Origin: Promethearchaeati archaeon
Lineage (GTDB): Archaea; Asgardarchaeota; Heimdallarchaeia; Heimdallarchaeales; Heimdallarchaeaceae
Length of the DNA stretch: 53,427 nt
Assembly (NCBI GenBank): GCA_013166775.1
Contig: JABLTJ010000024.1
Coordinates: 1 to 53,427 of the forward strand
Direction: 5' to 3'
A model generated the notes under the pieces. The model had not been told where the DNA came from, did no database searches, and saw nothing but the letters and a program-made list of their open reading frames with translations. This document shows, in pieces, positions 16,487 through 24,260 of this stretch (its first letter is position 1; each line of letters opens with the position of its first letter). A program made the translations under genes and the position numbers.

Positions 16487-16762
16487 TTATAACACCTTGT
16501 TAAGTTAAGTTTTAGTGGAATTTTACCGTGTTTGGTACAATTTTACAATTTCCTTTTCTCTTAAAAAGGAATTGTATTACTCTTATGAGTTCTATGCTAT
16601 TACCTTTTTTGTCGGGAGTTTCTTTAATACTTTTTCTATCCGAACAAATTTTGCAAAAATGTGTAGAGTTTATTTTTTCACAAATTTCTTAGAAGCTTTA
16701 GCTAATATTCTATCACAATAAGATGAAATTAGGTTTATAAATAAGTGAAATTAGGTCAGATT

Positions 16763-17641
16763 GTGACAAGCAATTTTGCAATAGTAGTTGATTCTACTTC
16801 GGATTTACCAGAGGAATTATTAAATAAATATAATATTACTGTAGTTCCTGCTTGGGTTGTTATTGGAGACAAAGAATTACGTGATAGAATAGACATAAAA
16901 AGAGAAGAGTTTCTACATGAATTAACTCATTCGGAAGAAAAAATAACCACAACACAACCACGACCTTTAGATTTTCTTAAAGCTTATGAAGAAATTCTAA
17001 AGAAGTACGAAAAAATACTTTTCTTAGGTGTTAGTAATAAACTCTCTGCTACTAATCAGAATGCTGTAATAGCAGCCAAACAAGCAGGGAAAGAAAAGAT
17101 TGTGTGTATAGATACATTGTCTGTAACTCTTGGAGCAGGAAACTTAGCACTTCACGCTGCCTTACGTAGAGAGCAAGGAATGGAACTTGAAAAGGTTGTG
17201 GAAGAGATCAAGGAATTAATTGAGTACGTAGGATTATATTTCCTTGTAGGAACCCTTGATTATCTCCATAAAGGTGGAAGAATAGGTAAAGCTAAGCATT
17301 TACTTGGTACCTTGTTAAATACTAAACCTTTACTCTTTTTAAACCAAGAAGGAGAAATAGATTCATTTAAATCAGTTAGAGGAATCGAAGCAGGTTTTGA
17401 AGAAATGACAGAGTTAGTAATCCAATATGCCCATAAACACAAGAACTTCGTATTGGGAATAGCCTACGGAGAAGATAATCCAGTGTTTGAGGAATTGGGA
17501 TTAAAATTGAAAGAAAAGACAAATCCTTTAATCTATTCCAAAGCTCTGTTAGGACCAGGTGTTCTTACTCATGTAGGACCTAAAGTAGAAGCAGTTATCT
17601 TCATGAAAATACCTGATTCGATGGTTGATGCCTACAAGTAG
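16763..17641 (+). CDS. DegV family fatty-acid-binding protein, second copy
   Basis: 292 aa. FAIVVDSTSDLPEELL at the N-terminus, TTTQPRPLDFLKAY, GVSNKLSATNQNA (lipid carboxylate loop) and TLDYLHKGGRIGKAK are all in place for a DegV/FakB protein. It is diverged from the copy at 6107-6982, so the two may bind different acyl chains. The open frame begins at GTG 16745, but TTTATAAATA (16734-16743) is then too close. GTG 16763 lies about 25 bases after this TATA box and gives the normal short DegV N-terminus, so I prefer it as a leaderless start. It is convergent with the coiled-coil gene. Confidence 0.9.
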   Translation: MTSNFAIVVDSTSDLPEELLNKYNITVVPAWVVIGDKELRDRIDIKREEFLHELTHSEEKITTTQPRPLDFLKAYEEILKKYEKILFLGVSNKLSATNQNAVIAAKQAGKEKIVCIDTLSVTLGAGNLALHAALRREQGMELEKVVEEIKELIEYVGLYFLVGTLDYLHKGGRIGKAKHLLGTLLNTKPLLFLNQEGEIDSFKSVRGIEAGFEEMTELVIQYAHKHKNFVLGIAYGEDNPVFEELGLKLKEKTNPLIYSKALLGPGVLTHVGPKVEAVIFMKIPDSMVDAYK

Positions 17642-17662
17642 AATAAATAAGAAAAAAGAAGT

Positions 17663-18448
17663 TTAGTCGTAAGCAACTAGTTTAACTTCTCTAGTGCTGG
17701 GATTAAACTCAACGACTTCTATTTCTTCCATAGCAAGTAGCGAAGGTTTTATACTAACAGCAGTAGTGTTACAGATATCTGATAAATCGTCTATAGATAA
17801 ATTGTTTGGAAAAGCATTTACAAGTGCCAAATAGATTTTTCCTTGATCAGTTGAATTTAGTAGCCTTCGAATACTCTCATTTTGAGCCATTACAGGTTCT
17901 TCTTTAGTCTTAAACTCATCATAAGCTTTTTCTGTTGCTTCCAGAGAATTCTTAAGTTCATCTTCAAGAGTTTTAGCTTGATCATATTTAGTCTGGAGAG
18001 ATTCTAATTCTGATTCAAGTTTAGCAAGTCTAGATATGGATTCAGAGAATTGCTCTTTCAGATTCGTGATTGTTTTCTCTTTCTCTTTTAGGACAATATT
18101 CTTCTCCTTAACTTCAGAGCGAAGATCTTCCATCACTTTATCTTTCTCTTCTATTTTTTCCATTTCCTCAGAAAGATCTTGTTGAAAAGTGTTGAAATCA
18201 TCAATTGATTGTTGTAATTTCTTACCATGTTCTTCAAAAGCATTCTCAAATCTCTGACCTATAGCCTGAACTTCAATTTTCAAACTTTTAATAGCATTAT
18301 CAAGATCTACAGAGGTTTTATCTATTTTATCAAGTTTGGTATCTTTATGTTTCTTCTCATCATTCATGAATTTCTCAATAGTTTGAATCTTCTTGTTAAT
18401 GTTCTTTATATCAAGAACGAGTTCTTCGATAGATTTCTTCTTAGCCAT
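17663..18448 (-). CDS. Coiled-coil protein with C-terminal winged-helix-like region
   Basis: 261 aa. Residues 10-190 are almost continuous heptad repeats rich in Lys, Glu, Leu and Ile (for instance LEKEKTITNLKEQF-type segments). The last 70 residues, from SIRRLLNSTDQGKIYLALVN, are a compact alpha-beta fold: NLSIDDLSDICNTTAVSIKPSLLAMEEIEVVEFN looks like a winged helix. It may be a DNA-tethering or scaffold protein; no named family is recognised. ATG 18448 follows GGTGATTTT at proper spacing. It is a single gene, convergent with DegV. Confidence 0.7.
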   Translation of the reverse strand: MAKKKSIEELVLDIKNINKKIQTIEKFMNDEKKHKDTKLDKIDKTSVDLDNAIKSLKIEVQAIGQRFENAFEEHGKKLQQSIDDFNTFQQDLSEEMEKIEEKDKVMEDLRSEVKEKNIVLKEKEKTITNLKEQFSESISRLAKLESELESLQTKYDQAKTLEDELKNSLEATEKAYDEFKTKEEPVMAQNESIRRLLNSTDQGKIYLALVNAFPNNLSIDDLSDICNTTAVSIKPSLLAMEEIEVVEFNPSTREVKLVAYD

Positions 18449-18604
18449 AAAATCACCAATGGATTTACAATTAATACCTTAAAGAAGGGATATTTTAAAG
18501 ATTGCTGATATGGGAAAAAGAGTTTTTGGTTTAGTTTTATCAGAAAGAAAGTTTATAGGTGTTTCTACATATAATTTCTTGAGTCTGTGGTCTAAGGTTT
18601 AATT

Positions 18605-20584
18605 ATGAGAAGAAAGAAAATTGTCTGTGCAATTATAATAGTTGCATTATTTAGTACAAGTTTAATTCAAGCTCAATCGATAAATCAATCTGGTCCTTTC
18701 TTCACTCTCACTATACTAGTTACTTCAGGAAAAGCTTTTGATTATGGAGTGTATATTGTCAAGTATCTAAAGGACATAAATATTGATGCAAGAATTAAGG
18801 TTTGGAACTACGATTGTAATATTCCTAATTCCTACCCAAAAATCAATAAGGATTGGGATTTAGCTGTTTGTTCTTATAAAGGAGGAGGAAAATCTCCTGA
18901 TATGAGAGATTTATTTACTGAAAATGGATCTCAAAATATTTTCAATCTGAATTCAAAAATACCTTATCAGAATGAAAGTGAATATATGCAAAATAAAGCA
19001 GCATCAACTTTTGATCTTGATGAGAGACAGCAATTGTATTATGATTGGCAACAACTTGTAATGTCAAACATAGTACCAGTTTTACCACTATTTTCACCTA
19101 GATTATATACTTCTATATGGTCAAACACCGAAAGCTATGAGATGAGATGGGGATTAAGTGATAGTTCACCCTATATGAGTTTTAACGGTCTACATGAAGG
19201 GCAAGAGAATCTAAATGAATTTAATGTTGCATACAATGAGATAGAAAAACATGGTCCAAGCTCCATAGATAACCAATTTAATTTCTTGTTTTGGGAATTA
19301 ATCTCAGAACCGATAATTCAGTGGTCTCCCGATAATGCTCCACTAAAAACTGGTTTAATATTTGATTGGGAAGAGGTAGGTAATTCTCATCACAAATTCT
19401 ATATGCGAGATAATATTGTATGGAATCCGTCTTTTAATATCTCTGACAGAGATTCTACATCTGAACCCTTAGTTATAGAAACATCACCTGATGATTGGGA
19501 AGTCACCGATCCCGGTATCCTAATTTCAGGGCTAAAATCTGGACAAGTAAGCAATGGAATGAATCAGTTAGTAACGGCAAAAGATGCAGTTTTTACTCTT
19601 TTAGCAACTGCTCATCCATTAATATCTGAAAAAGCTGAAAACTATAAATGGTTAAAAGATTGTTATGTTGATCCTTCAGATCCATTTGCTTTCCATGTAT
19701 TTGTGGATGAAAATCCGGAAACTATATTAATTGAACCTATGGTTGATTTCTTTTCATATCTTGATTTAGGAATTTTACCTGAATTTTTCCTCAATTCTAC
19801 TGATGATACAGTTACATTAACCAGTGGAGGGATAGAATGTGTTGGATTGAATGAGACAATAAGGGATACAATGCAATGGAATAGTTATGAAATTAGTCCT
19901 TTTGGTTGTGGTAAGTTTATGCTGGACTATTTTAGTATTATACCTCAAACTGTTGTATCATGGAGCCCATTTTGGTTTGGAGTAGGTGCTATTGATGGAA
20001 CAACGGGTATGACACCATTTGTGGAAAAGGTTAACATTTATGATTATCCAGATGAAGAAGAAAGAATAGAGATTTTCAAAACTGGAAAATTGGATCTCAT
20101 TAGTGTTACTAGTTATCCACATGAAAGGAGAATTATGCAGCAGGATTATCGATTTGAGTTTCAAACAGAAATTCAGAACATTTTGAATTTGATAGCATTT
20201 AATTTAGAAAGTGAATCTATTGGTGGTTCTAGCAATTATGAGAGAATAATAGGAACAGATGGAGAGAATAGTACTGAAGCTTGTGCTGTTAGGAAAGCTA
20301 TCTGTTATGCAATAGACCGTGAAGAAATAAATCAGGTGTTTCATGATGGGGAATATACCTTGTGCCACAACCCAATGTATCTCTACACAGCTTACTATTA
20401 TTATGATGATGTTATCAAGTACTATCATGATCTTGATGCAGCTTGGGAGTGGATGGAAGCTGCAGGATACAAAGTAGATCTTACTAATATTTATCCATCA
20501 GTAATAATAGCTGTTTTTTGTTTAATTAGTATTTCAAAAATAGTTTACAAAAAGAAAATTAGAAAGGAAAAGAAGAAAAGCTAA
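18605..20584 (+). CDS. Membrane-anchored SBP_bac_5-like protein, apparently circularly permuted
   Basis: 659 aa. Signal peptide at residues 1-24 (CAIIIVALFSTSLIQAQS). Residues 32-200 resemble the C-terminal part of family-5 oligopeptide-binding proteins: VKYLKDINIDARI, then DERQQLYYDWQQLVMSNIVPVLPLF. Residues 205-625 resemble its N-terminal and middle part: LIFDWEEVG-HHKFYMRDNIVWNP, VTAKDAVFTLL, GCGKF, FKTGKLDLI, VRKAICYAIDREEINQ, DLDAAWEWMEAAGY. A transmembrane helix (about 630-648) and a Lys-rich tail end the protein. It should bind a peptide or sugar outside the cell, but no ABC permease is near. The order of the two halves is reversed relative to the family. It is a single gene; its partner is at 24261. 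Confidence 0.8.
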   Translation: MRRKKIVCAIIIVALFSTSLIQAQSINQSGPFFTLTILVTSGKAFDYGVYIVKYLKDINIDARIKVWNYDCNIPNSYPKINKDWDLAVCSYKGGGKSPDMRDLFTENGSQNIFNLNSKIPYQNESEYMQNKAASTFDLDERQQLYYDWQQLVMSNIVPVLPLFSPRLYTSIWSNTESYEMRWGLSDSSPYMSFNGLHEGQENLNEFNVAYNEIEKHGPSSIDNQFNFLFWELISEPIIQWSPDNAPLKTGLIFDWEEVGNSHHKFYMRDNIVWNPSFNISDRDSTSEPLVIETSPDDWEVTDPGILISGLKSGQVSNGMNQLVTAKDAVFTLLATAHPLISEKAENYKWLKDCYVDPSDPFAFHVFVDENPETILIEPMVDFFSYLDLGILPEFFLNSTDDTVTLTSGGIECVGLNETIRDTMQWNSYEISPFGCGKFMLDYFSIIPQTVVSWSPFWFGVGAIDGTTGMTPFVEKVNIYDYPDEEERIEIFKTGKLDLISVTSYPHERRIMQQDYRFEFQTEIQNILNLIAFNLESESIGGSSNYERIIGTDGENSTEACAVRKAICYAIDREEINQVFHDGEYTLCHNPMYLYTAYYYYDDVIKYYHDLDAAWEWMEAAGYKVDLTNIYPSVIIAVFCLISISKIVYKKKIRKEKKKS

Positions 20585-20727
20585 TAATTATATGGACCAG
20601 AAAGAAGAAGCTTCCTGGTTATAGCTTTATCTTTTTCCAATCTTATTTGTTTGAAAGTACTTAGTTTAGTATTCATTTTTTTGGTTTTAAACATCATTCT
20701 TTTCTCCTCGCTTTTTTCTTTATTCTT

Positions 20728-20988
20728 TTATAATGAACCTCTGAACATTAGGAATTTTGCTACTGCTTGGTTCTTACTTGCTCTAACTTGTTCTTGGATT
20801 GTAGATCGATTGTATACTCTGTGTTCAGGTGATAAACCGCCTTCAGTAGCATCGGAAGTTACTATTTCAGCAACTTGATCAAATATTTTGTTCAAATCTT
20901 TTTTTAAGACACTCTCACATTCATAATTATCCAAAACATTATCAAATGCCTGAATGATTTTGATTTTCTGAATTGTACTTGCTACCAT
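20728..20988 (-). CDS. RGSL-tail small protein (family member A)
   Basis: 86 aa, alpha-helical and charged, ending NQAVAKFLMFRGSL. It aligns with the 87-aa protein at 29376-29639 and the 97-aa protein at 29898-30191: KMVASTIQKIKIIQAFDNVLD and LKKDLNKIFDQVAE match KLAASIAEKKDIVKQFDAVK and LSQLVTQLAE. The frame is open to 21096, but a TATA box (minus strand TTTATATAT, 21042-21052) falls inside that extension. GGTGA lies seven bases before ATG 20988, and the paralogue begins MVT at the same place, so I chose 20988. It is divergent from the winged-helix gene at 21226. TTTCTC repeats crowd its promoter. The function is unknown. Confidence 0.75.
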   Translation of the reverse strand: MVASTIQKIKIIQAFDNVLDNYECESVLKKDLNKIFDQVAEIVTSDATEGGLSPEHRVYNRSTIQEQVRASKNQAVAKFLMFRGSL

Positions 20989-21010
20989 TTTTTTCACCAC
21001 TATTCTCATT

Positions 21011-21072
21011 TTTCTCTGAGTTACAACACATTTCTCTCTGTCATATATAAACATTTCTCTGATTGCGAGAAA
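21011..21072 (-). promoter_or_regulatory. Promoter of RGSL gene A with repeated TTTCTCT and a palindrome
   Basis: The minus-strand TATA box is at 21042-21052. Three TTTCTCT-type repeats begin at 21011, 21031 and 21054, about 20 bp (two helical turns) apart. The last is the left arm of TTTCTC-TGATTGC-GAGAAA (21054-21072), an exact TTCTC-N7-GAGAA site of the kind also found at 30185, 32688 and, with one mismatch, 33494 and 21157. Confidence 0.55.
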
Positions 21073-21156
21073 ATCGATAATATTTAAGATTATCATGATT
21101 AGAGCACGATTTAGAGGATGCGTAGAATAGAGAAAAAAGGACTAATAACAGCAATT

Positions 21157-21173
21157 TTCCCCCACTAAGAGAA
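21157..21173 (+). promoter_or_regulatory. Near-match TTCTC-N7-GAGAA site before winged-helix gene 1
   Basis: TTCCC-CCACTAA-GAGAA, one mismatch to the shared palindrome, 52 bp upstream of ATG 21226. Position and similarity suggest control by one of the winged-helix paralogues. Confidence 0.4.
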
Positions 21174-21225
21174 ACATTAATAAGGGACGGAGAAAATATC
21201 TTTATGGATAAAATGTGTGGAAAAG

Positions 21226-21924
21226 ATGAGTACGAAAGAATATCAAGACGTGATAACATATACACAAGAAGTTGTTGAAGTACTAAAGGAAAAAGAATTA
21301 ACTTCACTTTTTGAAGATCCAAATTATTCTCCAATATTGATAGCATTGAGAGAAGGACCAATGACGATAAGTGAGCTTGTTCCAAGATATAACCAAATTG
21401 TTGCTCAAGATGTAGCTAACAAGAATCTACCAGCTAAAGAAACAATTGCAGAGATTGAGAGGTTAGAGAGGAAAGATAAAACACTTTATCGTTATGTAAA
21501 ATTTTTAGTAGAAAAGGGAGTAGTAGCAGAAGCAGGAAAAAGAGTCAAAATGGGACAAACAGCAACAGAAACGTTATTCTGTCGTTCAGCTAAAATCTTC
21601 TTTACTGCAGATAAAATAAAGGATTGGGGAACATATCCAACCTATAAAAAAATGCTCCCAAAGATTGCAAAAATGCTAAGTCTGGCTATGGGTATACCAG
21701 ATATCTCTCTGGATTGTCTAACAGAGATAATGAACAAGATTAACAGATGCTATGACGTAGAAGCATTAGAGATATTTCAAAAATATAGTGAAGAAGTAGC
21801 AGAATTAGTCAAGGACAGCTCTTTTGAGGAAACGGATTGGATGTTAGATAACTTAAGCACTTTGCTTTTAATAATGAGAGGAACACAATTCGAGAAAGAA
21901 CTGAGAGAATGTTGTAAGTGTTGA
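21226..21924 (+). CDS. Winged-helix regulator, paralogue 1 of 4
   Basis: 232 aa. Residues 25-105 carry an ArsR-like winged helix: YSPILIALREGPMTISELV, a spacer helix, then DKTLYRYVKFLVEKGVVAEAGKRVKMG (recognition helix and wing). Residues 115-232 are a helical domain with CLTEIMNKI, probably for dimerisation or ligand sensing. It is homologous end to end with the proteins at 31871, 32770 and 33611 (shared TLYRY/TIYRY, AGQRV/AGKRV, TATE). The frame begins at GTG 21217, but the paralogues begin at the equivalent of ATG 21226 (MSTKEYQDVIT, MTDLEFRDVIN, MQFRDIIT). It is transcribed away from RGSL gene A, a layout that recurs at the larger locus. Confidence 0.85.
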   Translation: MSTKEYQDVITYTQEVVEVLKEKELTSLFEDPNYSPILIALREGPMTISELVPRYNQIVAQDVANKNLPAKETIAEIERLERKDKTLYRYVKFLVEKGVVAEAGKRVKMGQTATETLFCRSAKIFFTADKIKDWGTYPTYKKMLPKIAKMLSLAMGIPDISLDCLTEIMNKINRCYDVEALEIFQKYSEEVAELVKDSSFEETDWMLDNLSTLLLIMRGTQFEKELRECCKC

Positions 21925-22031
21925 TTAAAAACTCAAAAATAGTTAAAGAACACCTGTTATCTTCTTTTTATTATCTCCTCTCTAGGGGAATACTTATTTT
22001 ACGAAAATCTTAAATATACCTTTTACCAAAG

Positions 22032-22050
22032 AGTATATTTAGAATATACT
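22032..22050. promoter_or_regulatory. Palindromic operator over the promoter of the HAAS-PadR operon
   Basis: AGTATAT-TTAGA-ATATACT, perfect 7-5-7 symmetry, overlapping the TATA region and ending 11 bp before ATG 22062. It is a natural target for the PadR regulator encoded as the second gene of the operon. A related near-palindrome lies at 24228-24245. Confidence 0.6.
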
Positions 22051-22061
22051 TGTTGATTTTG

Positions 22062-23840
22062 ATGAAGCTCAGAAAAAAACTAGAAAAGGGAAAGAAATCG
22101 CAACCCAAAATTAAAAGGATCTTTTTGAGAAAACTTTCAATAGAACTGATAAAAAGAGGAATTTCAAACAAAGAAATAAAATCCACGTTAAATGAAGTTG
22201 CATTAAGTTTAGATGAATTCATATTAGAAACTAAACCAAACGATGTGGGGGAATTAGAACAGAGTTTTGGTAGTGTTGAACAGTTTTGTGAAAACAACAT
22301 GCTAGTTCTATCCAATGAAGGAGTTCTTGGACAAGTTATTAGTTCAATATTTATAATCCTCAGCTTATTAGCAGTCCCTGCCTTAGGATTAGTAGGTTTT
22401 GCTCTTTATCCATATCGATGGATTATAACAGGTTCAAGAGAGCAGCTCTATGGTGTATCATTTGCTAATTTAGGCTCAGGTTTCATAGGTACTCTTTTTG
22501 GTTTGAATATGTGTTTATGGCTAATCTACCAATACTATAAGGATAGATTTTCACATTATGATTTTAGAGAAAAAATCAAATTCATCATCTTGGGATTATA
22601 TTGGTTCATAGTCTGTATTTGGCTAATCGAAGCACTTCTACCTTATACACTATTTCCTGAATTGATTGCAGATATATGGACTGAAGGTTTGAAATATCCA
22701 GTAATAGAAGGAGCTATTAAATGGTTTTTGACTGGTGTTTTTCTTATAGTAACAGCAACAATCTACACAAGAAGAATATTCAAGATAAAGTCAAAAGAAA
22801 AACTAAAAGATTCAAAGAATTTTTGGATAGATGATTTGAAAGTAATCTTTATTTTCTTTATCTTGACAGGATTCATACTACCAAATCCAGGTATGGGAAT
22901 ATTAATTCTAATTATAGGATTGGGGATGCTACTCTTCTCCAAAATAAATGGAGAAACATGGATTTGGGGAATATTAGCTTTATTAACACAAGTATTTGTT
23001 ATAGGTCAAAATGTGGAGACGTATATGCATGGAGATAATCCTCAGATAGTTTTTGGAATAAAAACGATCTTTGGATTTAATTTTGAGGGAGATTTCTGGA
23101 GGAGCACTGGTATCGCAATTGGTTTGTTTGTCATATGGACAATAATTTGCATAATATTGATAAGGAAGAGAAAAGAGAGGATTTTTCCTAGATTTAGAAA
23201 CCCCAAAAGAAGTAATTTAGTAAAAACCTGTATTCTGCTGATAGTAATCATCTTTGCTACACTAGGTTCTCAACCTCAATATACTAAAATTAGGTCAGTA
23301 TTCGATAGTTATAGAGAACCTGCTCCAATGAGTGATATTCTAGTTGTAGATATAAATTATAGTATAAAAACGAGAGGAACTATTTATCTCTCATTCTATT
23401 CGTACATTAACAGCTGGGATTTAGACAGATATGCACAAGGGATAGATCTGAAAGGGAATTGGACTATAACATGGACTAGTCTTGATTTCAGAACCTTTTA
23501 CATGACAGTAATTGCTTATGAAGGAAATTTTACAGATGAACCAGCAGAACTAATTTCGGTGAACAATACAAGAGCGGGTATTAGGTACAAGATAGATCTG
23601 GCATATTTTGTTATTGAAGCTGAAAATCCAGGATATATAGAGATCCATTATGAACTCGATGTAAGAACAATAATTTACCTTCGACCTGTATTGGATATCC
23701 TGATTGTTTCGAAAGTATCATGGTTTCCAACCTGGATAGAAATAATTGTTGTAACAATTACTGTTCTCTCCCTCTTCTTGACTTGGGAAAAGAAAAAACT
23801 ATTAAAACCTACGAATAACCCAAAAGAAGAAGCGAAGTGA
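22062..23840 (+). CDS. HAAS-like domain membrane protein of a PadR operon
   Basis: 592 aa. Residues 10-85 resemble the helical HAAS/DUF1700-type domain seen beside PadR regulators: LRKLSIELIKRGISNKEI, then ELEQSFGSVEQFCE, like the family LG-S-x-EE-I ending. About ten transmembrane helices follow (roughly 95-390), then an extracytoplasmic beta-rich domain of about 150 residues with N-glycosylation-type sites, and a final helix near 565-585. In bacteria such proteins partner with PadR in a membrane-signal switch, which the next gene fits. Function here is inferred. The TTG at 22050 is an alternative start; ATG 22062 lies right after the operator and is preferred. Confidence 0.75.
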   Translation: MKLRKKLEKGKKSQPKIKRIFLRKLSIELIKRGISNKEIKSTLNEVALSLDEFILETKPNDVGELEQSFGSVEQFCENNMLVLSNEGVLGQVISSIFIILSLLAVPALGLVGFALYPYRWIITGSREQLYGVSFANLGSGFIGTLFGLNMCLWLIYQYYKDRFSHYDFREKIKFIILGLYWFIVCIWLIEALLPYTLFPELIADIWTEGLKYPVIEGAIKWFLTGVFLIVTATIYTRRIFKIKSKEKLKDSKNFWIDDLKVIFIFFILTGFILPNPGMGILILIIGLGMLLFSKINGETWIWGILALLTQVFVIGQNVETYMHGDNPQIVFGIKTIFGFNFEGDFWRSTGIAIGLFVIWTIICIILIRKRKERIFPRFRNPKRSNLVKTCILLIVIIFATLGSQPQYTKIRSVFDSYREPAPMSDILVVDINYSIKTRGTIYLSFYSYINSWDLDRYAQGIDLKGNWTITWTSLDFRTFYMTVIAYEGNFTDEPAELISVNNTRAGIRYKIDLAYFVIEAENPGYIEIHYELDVRTIIYLRPVLDILIVSKVSWFPTWIEIIVVTITVLSLFLTWEKKKLLKPTNNPKEEAK

Positions 23841-23844
23841 TTTA

Positions 23845-24210
23845 ATGGAAGATGAGCATGAAGAAGTTCTGTTAAAGAAATGGAGAGCACAAATTTCTAG
23901 AGGATTGCTAGAGTATTTCGTGCTCATTCTTCTACAAAAAGAACGGTATGGATGGGATATACTTCAACTAGTTCGATCAATGTTACCTTCGACTGAACCA
24001 CCTTTAGCAGACGGAACAATATATAATATACTAACAAGATTGAAAGAGAGAAAATTAGTAGCAGTAAGAAACGAAACTGTAGAAGGAAGAATGAGGAGAT
24101 ACTTCAGTCTAACAAAAGAAGGAGAAGAACTCCTAACATTGATGCTTGACGACTGGCAACAGATAATTATCTCAATTTCTGAAGCTGAAGATATCAGCAG
24201 AGAAGATTGA
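23845..24210 (+). CDS. PadR family transcriptional regulator
   Basis: 121 aa, the compact PadR type. SRGLLEYFVLILLQKERYGWDILQLV (helices 1-2), TIYNILTRLKERKLVAVR (recognition helix into wing), then RRYFSLTKEGEELLTLMLDDW. It begins 4 bases after the membrane-protein stop codon, in one operon. It probably represses this operon through the palindrome at 22032-22050 and perhaps the internal promoter at 24223-24245. The signal may come through the upstream HAAS-like protein, by analogy with bacterial PadR-HAAS pairs. Confidence 0.92.
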   Translation: MEDEHEEVLLKKWRAQISRGLLEYFVLILLQKERYGWDILQLVRSMLPSTEPPLADGTIYNILTRLKERKLVAVRNETVEGRMRRYFSLTKEGEELLTLMLDDWQQIIISISEAEDISRED

Positions 24211-24222
24211 AACTAAACCACA

Positions 24223-24245
24223 TTTATAAGTGTGTAAACATACTT
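24223..24245 (+). promoter_or_regulatory. Internal promoter with near-palindrome
   Basis: TATA-like TTTATAAG (24223-24230) is followed by the near-palindrome AAGTGTGTAAACATACTT (24228-24245; 14 of 18 positions symmetric). This resembles the arms of the 22032 site (AGT..T and A.ACT). It would let the SBP-like and beta-helix genes be transcribed separately but under the same PadR. Confidence 0.45.
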
Positions 24246-24260
24246 TTCTATTTGAGGGAA

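Noticed and set aside
20651..20878. A 75-aa plus-strand frame with a hydrophobic start that looks like a membrane protein
   Set aside because: It is antisense to the end of RGSL gene A, whose paralogues show that the minus strand is the coding one.
20728..21096. A 122-aa version of RGSL gene A starting at 21096
   Set aside because: The extra codons contain the TATA box and repeats, and paralogue lengths (87 and 97 aa) fit the ATG at 20988.
22032..22050. The AGTATAT...ATATACT palindrome as just a TATA box
   Set aside because: The seven-base arms are perfect over 19 bp and a PadR gene follows in the same operon, so an operator is the better reading, though the TATA overlap is real.
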